Shown: in pieces, positions 47,095-57,005 of the stretch
How the letters are laid out: every line of letters starts with the position of its first letter
How positions within the stretch are numbered: the first letter of the stretch is position 1
From: Evernia prunastri
Taxonomy: Eukaryota > Ascomycota > Lecanoromycetes > Lecanorales > Parmeliaceae
Assembly (NCBI GenBank): GCA_003184365.1
Contig: NKYR01000160.1
Coordinates: 1-64,000 of the forward strand
Direction: 5' to 3'
DNA length: 64,000 nucleotides
Position numbers and translations under genes: made by a program
The notes under the pieces: generated by a model
Databases searched by the model: none
What the model was told of the DNA's origin: nothing
Seen by the model: only the letters and a program-made list of their open reading frames with translations

Positions 47095-50000
47095 TAAAAC
47101 ACAGAAGCAGGAACGGTCAAGCTATGCTTTGACTGATGTGTATCTGAGGGGGATGGGAACTTCTGCCGCTAAACCCCATGTTGAGTAAGACGGACTCGGA
47201 TTCCGTGTCAGGAAGGTGGGATTCACCCGTTTCCGTATGAATGAGACAACCCGAGATTAGATGTCAGCTTGATGAAATACTTGTAACTTGAATACACTAC
47301 GGCTCCAACTAAATCTTTCGGTGTTGTCTGATTTTGTACATGAATTGCCTCTACCAGAACTCCGTATCGGTCTCATGTTGTGGCAAAGCTGGGCCCCTGA
47401 CTAAATGACCTCGCTTGCATGCCAAGAGTCACCTGTAGTTGGCACTGTACGTTCGAAGCGAGGATTCCTTGTAGGATGATACTTTACATCTTGACTATGA
47501 CAACTGCTTGCTTGATGTTATGGTGACTGATCTGTAGACTGTCAGGTCTGTCAGGTAAATGATAATTGAGTTGAAAGGTCCGGCCTGGAAACCTTATCCC
47601 CTTTGGCGCCCGAGCGACAGTGATAACGCGAGCAACGTTTCATAAATTGATTAATCGTAGCCCCAACTATTCGCTTCACTCATGGTGGTTGTCTTTCGGA
47701 AAGTCATCTATGCATACATAGTGGATGCAAAGAAAGCAGTGCTTCATTGCCTTCGGATCCCACTATATTGTTGTACTAAGAATGCGATCTGATATCTTTT
47801 GAAAGACGGACATCTACTTCATCCCATCAACCCCCCCACGGTCCTACAGTAGTCCATCTACGCCTTGGCTTTGTAAGGATCCGTCAAGAAACCTGCTTTC
47901 TTCGATCAAAGTCTACCCAAGGCATCAACCATTTCCGTTCCAGTCTGATTCTCTTTCCGCGAACCATCGTGCCTTCCTGACACCGGCAATCCAGGACATT
48001 TACCAAATCGTGGTGCTCTTCACCGTCTCCAGACCTTCTCTCTTCGACTGAGTTACAACACACCGGAAGCCAACTCGCTCGGCGTGGCCGCTACAAGATG
48101 GTCTAGAGGGATGGTGCGATTTGACGACATAGAAAAAAAGGAAGCCTGCACTCAAAGGTAACACGGCTTTTGGCCAGGATCCGGACTTTACAGCAGTATA
48201 CATTCACACGTATTCTTTTAAAGGCACAAACCGAGAAAGAGCGACGGATGTGCTATGAGCGCACGGCAACGATGAGGCTGAATGGGTGCAACAGTACCTT
48301 GAGATGAAGATGTGGTGGAATACTTAGCGCTTGTGCCTGGGGGGTGGGTTCGGGCTCATTAATGTTGTAGATTGCCTCCTTCTCACACGTCTGAGGCGGG
48401 GCTCTGAATTCTTCTGAAGCCTCAATGATACTCTATGTGGCTGTTTCATCTATCAACGAAGGACGACTTGAGCGTACATTATGTCTGTCTCTCTGTCCAA
48501 TCAAGGCCGAACAAACAGTCAAGCATAGGTCGTGAGGGTCAAAAATGCACTCTGAAGAGACCCTCCGGGCTCTGAGCGAAATGTTAGGTACAGCATCGGC
48601 CTCTCGGAGCAAGACTGCGCCCCTACCCCATCTCGCATTTTTATTCCTCGGGGTTCCCATACTGCGGCAAACCGATTGTTGAAATCCACGCGTAGTCGGT
48701 GCATAAACACGCAGTACTTCTCGCCACAGTCATGTAATGCCACTCCTGATTTTAATCTTACTGCCAAGCGAGCACTGCCACGAGGATATCTCTGTTGGTT
48801 GTAACCGCTCAGGTTGCGAAGGCCGTTGCCCAAGATGACCACGTGCTTGTAATCTGTCCACTCGTGTTATCTGCTCTGGGCGAGATTATGTTTAGCGCCA
48901 GAGCCGGGTAGCAGATGTGAAGTCTTAGTGCGGCGCTAAGGAAATCTCTCGTCCATAAATTCACCTCCATCTTCCCCCCCAAAATTTTCTCTCTTCATAC
49001 TTACCTTGTGGGGGGCTGGGCGATCAAGAAGGCCTTCGCTCATGATTTGAGCCCTGCATTGCACATCGCGGCGGCAAAAGTCATTGAGTTGCCTTCGGGC
49101 ACCTCATTCGCGCAATTTTTGATGGTCTTCCTCTACCTCAGAGGCTACACACACTTTTCATCGTCGTCTCATGCCTTGTGCTGGGCTTTGAAGATGAGTT
49201 TTGTGCTCAAGGCATTGCTGCGCTTTGTGAATGTTATTATCACAATACAACATTGGCTTGTGTTCTGTCTGGCTCATAAGGATTGTTCCAAGCTTATCTC
49301 ATGTTCTCGAGATCCCTGGCGCAAAGAAAATGTTATCCGTGGTGTTGTGCTGTTTGAGGGTTCGAAGATTAGTGCTGTCAAGGACTGATTAGATCAGCAT
49401 CTGCCCCCACGCTTTGCGCTGGGTCGTCGCAGACCAAACGTAACTCGTGCACTCGTATGAGTTTTCAGTGGACTCAACGCTTCTGTTCATTCGCCGACTG
49501 ACAGATTGCTGGTGACTAGTCGACACTCTACTACACGTGCACCTACCCCAACGGTACTGGCCCTGCGACACTGTCAAGTCACCTTACTAAAATCCATCTA
49601 CGAGGCTACCTTCTCTAAATGACGTCCAGTCGTTACGAACAAGTCCTTTTCGAGTGTAAATGCATGAGTTGCTGCGAAGCCAATCGTGTACCACTAGGCC
49701 TTCTCTACTACAGGAAAATGGAAGACGGCCTCAGAGCAGAGGCCCACATACACCGGAATCGTCCGAGGCCGATTCTATACCAAATTTGCGAGCGAGCTGG
49801 AAAAATTTACTGCACGTGAGCGTTCCTATGAGACAGGCTCACAGACTCGCTAAATAAGTCACACCCTACCCCAGAACTACCCGGATAGCGCACCCCCCGG
49901 GGTAGGGTGAGACTTATCCCCGCACAAGGTGATACTACTGGAATACGAGCGGTGCGTCCTGAGAGTGGGGTCAAACATTTTGATGGGGAATGTTGGATAC

Positions 50001-50310
50001 AGGACAGGACCTGAAGGAGAAGAGAGGGACGCAGTTGGACTTTTCTAGGCAATCGTTAAAGAAAAGAAAAAAAGACCGGAGAGTGCGAACGGAGGACAAA
50101 ATCCAGGCTCACCAGCGATTGGAAGAAGATGCAAAATGCTAGGTACGTTGGATTTGAAGGGAAACGTGGACCCCAAAGCAGCTCGATGATGGTTTCTATA
50201 CGAAGCTCTATTCAGAAAACACGAGATGCATCGTATGAAATCATAGAAAGATCAAGGTTCAGATAGCAGTATCGTTAATCGTCACTTCATCCCGGTCTTT
50301 CATGGTACAG
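47095..50310. other. long intergenic region, no supported gene
   Basis: About 3.2 kb with only short, domain-free frames on both strands (the longest about 125 codons at 49008). No tRNA-like cloverleaf or repeat noticed. Base composition is ordinary, unlike the RIP blocks. Confidence 0.45.
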
Positions 50311-50654
50311 TACTCACAATCACCTACTAATGCAACACACCTACTAATGCAATACCCTAAAATCCGAAAACTTCATAACTTGTCGTTCCACAACAATATT
50401 TAGAGATAAGTAAATGAAGAAGTTATAGAACGTAGAATCTAGATTTTGAAAATCCAAGAATATTCCGAATCGGAGTTATATTGATGAATGTAGATGATAT
50501 TATACACAGTTCGTTCAATTCTTCGGGGGGCCGACGCAGGTTTAGGGAGGCTTTTTAGGGGTGACACCCGAGACACCCCTCCCCGCGGGTTTATCGGATT
50601 TTTGGGTATTGCATTAGTAGGTGTGTTGCATTAGTAGGTAGGTGATTGCGAGTA
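50311..50654. mobile_element. MITE with about 55 bp terminal inverted repeats
   Basis: The left end (50311-50370) and right end (50593-50654) are inverse complements over roughly 55 bp with a few mismatches. Each arm contains cctactaatgcaa twice in tandem. TA dinucleotides at 50311-50312 and 50653-50654 form a candidate TA target duplication, as for Tc1/mariner-type elements. The interior is about 220 bp, non-coding, with a G-run and gacacc-type half-sites. It has no transposase and must be non-autonomous. Confidence 0.85.
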
Positions 50655-52081
50655 GTGTTGTGGCTTTGTGTATTTTGCGGAAGGGTACGCTAGTCAGTAG
50701 GCGCTGGACATATAGTGGTGTAACATTTCCTAAGCTTGAAGCACAATTCTGACGACTGCATGGGGGTAGAGTGCCGTTCTGGTCGTTCTACAGGAAGCCA
50801 AGTATTTGAGCTCGCCGGTGCCGGAGCGGTACGTTCCGTAACGCCGGTGCCAAGCCTAGGTTAGGTAAGATAAGGCTGAGGCTGCTTGCTTTTTTATTAG
50901 AACATCGCCACATCTTCCATTCTACCTACTTCTGCATGTCACGGACAGTGTATGTTGCCTTCTAACTGTCCTATAAATAGTGTTATATTCTGTCGTGATG
51001 CGGCCACGCTTATATTCTCAAGCTTCGATACGAGTAAGGCCGTCAGAACCCTTAACGGGTCAAAGCATTCGAAATTCCCTCAGAACCAGCTTTGCTTCTC
51101 CGGCTATTGCATTTTTTTGTGAGCAACAGAAATCTATTCAGCCTCACGGCTGGATGATTTGCCTACCCCTGCTAGGGGCCGATCTCTAGTATTCCTTCAA
51201 AGTTCACCGGAATCTTGAGCCCCAATCATGCAGCCTTGTCCGAGTCAGACCTCGGAAAGTTTGGACGAGGCGGACGGGCAAATCTGATAAGCACGGTAAA
51301 CACCATATGCAAGTCCGTCTTATGGATTGAAATGATTTAGTGTAAGCAGATCCGGTATGTGCTGGATGGCTAAGCCCCCAGTTTGTGCTACCCAATGCAC
51401 CAGTAATCTTCCTGAGCGATTTGCGCAAAAATCTTGCGTCATGCTGCCTGCCATGTATCAAAGTCGCCTTCACCTAGGCTCTTTTTATTGGCATGACTGA
51501 GCTTTCAATGACGTTTTCTCAGCGGCATTGGCAGCCATGATGGTGTTCCTTCAATCGTTCCTGTGCCTGTGCCTGTTTCATTATGTGCGCGCTGACATGT
51601 ATAATCAATGTCAGTCGTCCAACCCGGACATTATATTCTGCGTATGTCTTTCCTTTGAAAACTCAAGTCTATACGCGGAGCTGGACAGTGCCGCTCACTC
51701 GTAGCAGGGCACCTGTATCAGATTCCTTGCAACGAGCTCACAGCCACAGTAGTAGTTTACGCTTCTTGCAGAAGCTAAAAGATGTGCTTTCGGACCTCCT
51801 TCAGCTGCCCGCGAGGTGTCTTCTTCAAAAACGACATAAGGTGGCCGGGTGTAATCTCAACAGGGTAGCAGCTGCAATCGAAGTGCGCGGTTATAGTCGC
51901 ACCAAGTACATGCAGCAGGTAGAACCCTACCGCGCAGCCCCGCGAAGGCTTTGCTTGTGGGCTGTGGGGGGGCTGTCCCGAATGTCACAAGTCTGCCGCC
52001 CACTTCAACTTTCCAAGCCGACATCTCATCCTTCCATCAAGAGTTCATATAAATACAACTCAGCGGTTTCCTATCGCAAGA
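50655..52081. other. intergenic, no supported gene
   Basis: An open frame at 51583-52119 overlaps the next gene's start in another phase and shows no domain. A short motif shared with about 55281-55340 occurs near 50825. Confidence 0.45.
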
Positions 52082-54220
52082 ATGCCAACCATGGCTCAGA
52101 AGTGCTATGCGTCGACTAGATTTCTCGTCTTCGTGGGCGTTCTGTATGCTTTGTTCCCTCCGTTGGCTTGTGCGCCTACAGCAGCCAAACCCAGCCAAAC
52201 CTCAACCATAACAGTACCAGAAGGTACTACTGATCACAGAAACACAGATTTACTTTGTGTTCCCTCCCGTTGGATGGACGTCGCTATATTCTTTTTTGCG
52301 AATTTTGTTTCTCACGCGGCCACAGTCAAGTCAGTACCCGGCGAGCCGCCTCTGTCAGTCATGTGGAGCCTCCTTTTTGCTCTGATCCTACCAGGCTTAG
52401 GAATTGTAAGAGGTCTTCATGCTTTTCGCCGAGTCACAAACTTCGCCAGTACTCCTTTGAAGACCGCATTGAGGGCAAAGGCGCTTTGTATGGTTGTCAG
52501 GACGTCAAGATGGAAACCTCAGACTGGCGACGTTGTTGAATGCCTTGGCTACACAATTACGGATGAATTCAGAGATGCTGCGAAGAATAAGCCAGGCTTC
52601 AAATTTCTGGACTCACCGGAAACAAGAGTAATCGACGCTGTGGCATGGAATCGCAGTTTTGAAGAGATTGTAATTACAAGGCGCAGCGAACCTCAGAGTG
52701 ATTCCTGGAGCGATCTCTGGAGCAATTTCACAAGCGAATACCGGCGACGGGGCCTACACTTGAATTGGGGATTAGTCCGCAAGTGTGGGATGTTGAATCG
52801 TGCAGTGAATACAGATATTTCCGAAATTCCGACGTTGGCGGTCAGAACGCTGGACTCCGGAGTCCTGGGAAAATTAAGGAATCCGTACTTCGTGCCTTCA
52901 AGATCTGTCCTAGATACAAGTGGTCGGAAGGTTCACGGCGTTTGTCAGCTACCTCCAGGGTATGCGCTTTGTATCGTTCCACCAGATACCAAAGTACTCG
53001 AGGCGGGCGAAGACCACGATGATGATCTTGGAGGAGAATCAGAGCCGGTCGACCAAGAGAAACATGATGAATCTGAGGTAGAACAAAAGCAAGATGGTAA
53101 AGAGCAGGTGCAACAAGAAGACCGCGATCAAGGGAAGGATGGTCAAGAGCAACAGAATGAATATGACGCAGAACAAATGCAAGACGGTGAAAAGCAGGTG
53201 CCACAAGAGCACAGCGAACAAGGGAAGGGTGATCAAGAGCAAAACGATGAAGCTGGGGCAGAGCAGGAGCAGCTGCAACAAGCGCAGTGTGACCGAGAGC
53301 AACGGCAGAATTTCATCAAGGCTTTCCGAAGAGGGTACAATATGGGCCCACAACGCTTGCATCACAACTTTCCACTATCAGACCCAGCTGGACGTCCGTG
53401 CGAGCTAAGCTCCAATCACAACTTACCGAAAGGCCTGATAGCCATTTTTCAGGTCTTATACGCGTCAGCGACTCTCTATCGAGCCCGAGGTGATCAAATC
53501 CAACGTTATGGATATGCTGCTTTCGGCTTGACCGTGGCACCATATCTCGTGATGTCGATCGTGAACATAATCAGCGCTGTACTCATTCCTGAATATCCTA
53601 CCACATATCTTGTCAGGTCTGATGCCATGGACGAAGCATTGCGGCGGGAAGCCGCGAAGTTTGAAGGTGTAGTTGGTACTATCCAAAAACAAAGTGCACC
53701 AAGCAGGTCAGGTAGAAAGATCGTATTCAAGGATACTGATGGCAGCCATGCATGGCTTGAACTTGATGCAGTTTCGGGTGAGCGAACATCATCTGTGACA
53801 TTACCTAGGACAGTTGTATTAGAAGATACCTCGAAGCCGCGATCTCAAACTTCGATGGAAGGGCCGTATCTGATGATACCCTCGTACTCAGAATACAGTC
53901 CTAGCATTAAAGGGGACAGGGAGTTTGACAACTGGGTTGGCATCGAATATGCAGCTCTTGCTATAGCTCTAATCCCCGTCGTCATCATCGGAGTCCTATC
54001 AAGTTTCAAACCTGGCCAAAGCACGAATACGCAGCGAGTGTGGACAATGACATGGCTGGCAATAGGTATAGTCTACGGGCCTACGACCCAGATTGTGGAT
54101 ACCAGTCGCTTCGCTCAAAAGCTAATGTGGCTCATTTTTTTTGGTACACCCGCAATAGGAGGCTTCGTTGTTGTGGGTCAAATGCTGAAGGAGTATGGGA
54201 ATTGTGTGCGGCTATTCTGA
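52082..54220 (+). CDS. multi-pass membrane protein with acidic Gln-rich repeats
   Basis: Intronless 712-residue frame. The second ATG (52091, in accATGG context) may be the real start. A signal peptide (RFLVFVGVLYALFPPLACA) is followed by membrane helices around residues 65-80, 94-112, 443-458, 480-505, about 620-638, 653-665 and 676-698. Between helices 2 and 3 lies a hydrophilic region ending in an Asp/Glu/Gln-rich tandem repeat (about 323-408). Nothing identifies a transport or enzyme family; similar large hypothetical membrane proteins are scattered through Pezizomycotina. Membrane topology puts the repeat in a loop, on which side is uncertain. Confidence 0.75.
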   Translation: MPTMAQKCYASTRFLVFVGVLYALFPPLACAPTAAKPSQTSTITVPEGTTDHRNTDLLCVPSRWMDVAIFFFANFVSHAATVKSVPGEPPLSVMWSLLFALILPGLGIVRGLHAFRRVTNFASTPLKTALRAKALCMVVRTSRWKPQTGDVVECLGYTITDEFRDAAKNKPGFKFLDSPETRVIDAVAWNRSFEEIVITRRSEPQSDSWSDLWSNFTSEYRRRGLHLNWGLVRKCGMLNRAVNTDISEIPTLAVRTLDSGVLGKLRNPYFVPSRSVLDTSGRKVHGVCQLPPGYALCIVPPDTKVLEAGEDHDDDLGGESEPVDQEKHDESEVEQKQDGKEQVQQEDRDQGKDGQEQQNEYDAEQMQDGEKQVPQEHSEQGKGDQEQNDEAGAEQEQLQQAQCDREQRQNFIKAFRRGYNMGPQRLHHNFPLSDPAGRPCELSSNHNLPKGLIAIFQVLYASATLYRARGDQIQRYGYAAFGLTVAPYLVMSIVNIISAVLIPEYPTTYLVRSDAMDEALRREAAKFEGVVGTIQKQSAPSRSGRKIVFKDTDGSHAWLELDAVSGERTSSVTLPRTVVLEDTSKPRSQTSMEGPYLMIPSYSEYSPSIKGDREFDNWVGIEYAALAIALIPVVIIGVLSSFKPGQSTNTQRVWTMTWLAIGIVYGPTTQIVDTSRFAQKLMWLIFFGTPAIGGFVVVGQMLKEYGNCVRLF
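53048..53295 (+). repeat. 90 bp in-frame tandem repeat
   Basis: About 2.7 units of 90 bp (30 codons); equivalent points at 53081, 53171 and 53261 begin gaacaaaagc, gaacaaatgc and gagcaggagc. Each unit codes an acidic Gln-rich block such as EQKQDGKEQVQQED. Confidence 0.85.
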
Positions 54221-55573
54221 AAGGGGTTCTGAGATATCTTGCGTCACCCTATCGAATATGTGAATGCCTACTGCAGCGCCTTTTGAGAAACGCGGTTACG
54301 TCACCGGGTTGACAGATCCCAGAGAGGCGAAAAATTGCACCTCGCTCCTGCCAATTGCGCTAGCCTTTTCTGATGGTTGACCAAAACATCAGCAGAGGAG
54401 ATTACTTGACAGATTCAGGGGTTCTGCTGCAAGACTATCTTGACTTGGATGAGGCCTTCCATATCATAGATCGATTCTCTCCCGGTTGATGTCTAGAAAC
54501 GCATGCTAGGCTACCTGTTTTTGTTGGCCTAGGTTTACAAACATGATTAATTCGAGTTCAACGAGCAGTACCTGGAGGTTGACATTGTAGGATCTAAGGG
54601 TAACAATAGATCCTCTGAGCGGTAAGCCAAGCGGCGCTAAACAGGTAGCTTACACTCGTCAGGCTATGGGAGGCGTCCCAGTCCGGATTGGAGATCATAG
54701 CAGCAAGCTGGTGTCTGATTTATGTCCCGGATGCAAGGTATCTTAGACTACTTTGACGCGACCTGTGAAGAAGTATGTCAAGCTATTCTGGAATACTGCT
54801 TCAGAGTATATATGTAACCAGCTCTCTTGAGATAATATTGCTGCATTCATGAATAGCCGATAGCTCGTCTCTATGAGAGAAAACACCACGAATAAGTTGA
54901 GGAACTATCGACTTGTGGTCTATAACGTAGTTGACTTAGAACGGGTGTGAGGCTGTAAGAGGCCTTAATGGGTGAGATAATGATATATTTACCTATGAAG
55001 ATTTCGAAAGATTACATAGACTTGGTTCGACAAGGTACCCTGAAAGGGAGATAAGATGAAATCAAACCACGATTACCAGATATACTGAGCCAGACTCCGT
55101 CGAGACCACACGATGGTCATCGCATCGCGGTCCTCAGATGGGAGGATCCGCTATATATTGGTGTGGGTAGAAGAGAATTTGGTTGTATTCTAAGCTATGG
55201 AAGAAGTCTGCAGGAAGATGAAGCCCATCGAGCTACCTAAGCAAGCTATGGCTTGGGGTTGTGATAAAGTAGCCTGGAAAAGAGCGGTACGTACCGGGGC
55301 GCCAAGCCTACTCTGCCTAGGTAAGCGAGGTAAGGTACCGGAGTATTAGCGTGTGCAGATAACTCTGGAATCCTTGGCGCTGAGAAAATCGCCTCGCGCC
55401 CACTGTGGAGGTGGTCAGATCAATGATTATAGCATATGTATAGAAAAGCTATGTATATTTAGTATGTTCTTAACATTGCGATTCTAATACAGCTGAAAAA
55501 TTAAAAAAATAATTTATTTTGATGGAGATAGAAGGGGTTCAAAGAATTGATATTTATAAATCAACGTTTTGAG
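54221..55573. other. intergenic, no supported gene
   Basis: All frames are short. It becomes AT-rich from about 55430 towards the LTR. Confidence 0.45.
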
Positions 55574-55796
55574 TGTCAGAACCGTGCCCAGAGTCAAGTC
55601 TAATGGGGGTAAATTAAATAAGACAACTAGATAAGGAGGAAATATGTACAGAAGAAGAGCGCTTAAATACTAGGAAGAATCCCCGCTAGCCTATGTGTCA
55701 ATGGGAATGTGTCAATAACCAATAAACACTCTATGTGCTAGACACATAGCCATAAACACTCCCTATGTGCCTGACACCTAGGGTACGTCCGTAACA
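55574..55796 (-). repeat. LTR of gypsy element (3' LTR on minus strand)
   Basis: 223 bp beginning TGTCAG and ending GTAACA, with TG..CA termini. It is identical to 56783-57005 except one base (A at 55616, G at 56825). It is followed by ctaccccccccctc-like pyrimidine tract, the inverse of a polypurine tract, which orients the element on the minus strand. Confidence 0.92.
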
Positions 55797-56782
55797 CTAC
55801 CCCCCCCTCAGGCAAGCGATGCCCCAGCGCTGTAGATTGGCCTGCGAGTCGTCTGCGAGCAGAAAGGATAAAAATAGTGGCGAGACCCCGGAGATTTCGG
55901 AGACGGCGGGGCCGCTTTGACTTGGCAACAGCGTTGTGCGGCCCTGGGTTCTCCGGATATTTGTTGTGATAGTCATTGACTACGTCCTGGGCCCCCTCAA
56001 ACTCATCATTATCAGTATTCCACCAAGTGAGGGTATCGTCATCATCTTTCCATCTCACTTGGTACTGCAATTTGCCATAGTGACGGCGAGAGTCCAGGAT
56101 ATCTTCCACCACCCAGGCGTCTCCCTTAGGCGTCTCAACTGGCTGGGGGGAAGGATTCTTCTGGCCAGGCAGTGGGTCCGTCGGAGCGAGTGTCAATAGC
56201 TTAGGACTGAAGACCGGACGGATCTTCATTGTGGGAGGGAGTTGAAGCTTGTATGCGGATCCCACGACTTTAATGACTTTGAAAGGCCCTTCGTTCTTAT
56301 GTCCCAGCNGGTCCTCAGGGGAGTTGATATTCCATGGATCCAGGGTTGTATCGAAGTTCTCTCCGTCCTTTGGGATCACTGAAAGTCTTCGATCTTTCGT
56401 TTGTTTCAAGAGGCTGCTGGCTCCTTGTTGAATTTCCTTGAGAGACCCTTGCAGTTCTGTCATATCAAGTGGAGTAGCCTCGTTTACCGCGCTCAAATTT
56501 GCCATGTTGAGAGGAAGTTAGCTCTGAAAGTTGGTTTGTTGGGGGGGATTGGTTTGCACGAATGCTGGGGTGCTTGCACGTATGCAGCGAGACCTCCTCG
56601 TAAGGGGTTTTCCTTGTGGTCAACAAGTCCTAGCCACGAATGGTTCGTTTTGCCTGTAGGTAGGCCACACCCGAGTGTCCAATGATCTGCTATCGAAACA
56701 GCTTCACAACGGTCCCGTTTGACAATTTTATTTTACTGTTCGCTTGCCAGTACGAACGGAAGGGTGGATGATCTAGTTGTAG

Positions 56783-57005
56783 TGTCAGAACCGTGCCCAG
56801 AGTCAAGTCTAATGGGGGTAAATTGAATAAGACAACTAGATAAGGAGGAAATATGTACAGAAGAAGAGCGCTTAAATACTAGGAAGAATCCCCGCTAGCC
56901 TATGTGTCAATGGGAATGTGTCAATAACCAATAAACACTCTATGTGCTAGACACATAGCCATAAACACTCCCTATGTGCCTGACACCTAGGGTACGTCCG
57001 TAACA
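56783..57005 (-). repeat. LTR of gypsy element (5' LTR on minus strand)
   Basis: Second 223 bp LTR, one mismatch from the first. It borders directly on AT-rich RIP DNA at 57006 with no recognisable 5 bp target duplication against the other end. Confidence 0.92.

Larger units (their letters stand above)
55574..57005 (-). mobile_element. Ty3/gypsy chromovirus, internally collapsed
   Basis: Two 223 bp LTRs enclose only about 990 bp. Read on the minus strand, the interior starts with a gag-like N-terminus (MANLSAVNEATPLDMTELQG, start at 56505). At a single N (56309) it jumps to the integrase C-terminus (GPFKVIKVVGSAYKLQLPP) and a chromodomain (WVVEDILDSRR, YQVRWKDDDDTLTWWNTDND). A full chromovirus should have several kb of protease, reverse transcriptase, RNase H and integrase here. 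Either an internal deletion or a collapsed assembly is present. The near-identical LTRs and unmutated codons mark a young insertion. Confidence 0.88.

Noticed and set aside
51583..52119. 178-codon frame upstream of the 712-residue membrane protein
   Set aside because: It runs into the next gene's start in another phase, shows no domain and lies in likely promoter DNA.
53048..53295. Regular repeat that might suggest a CRISPR-like array
   Set aside because: The units are contiguous, in frame and coding, without spacers, in a eukaryotic genome.
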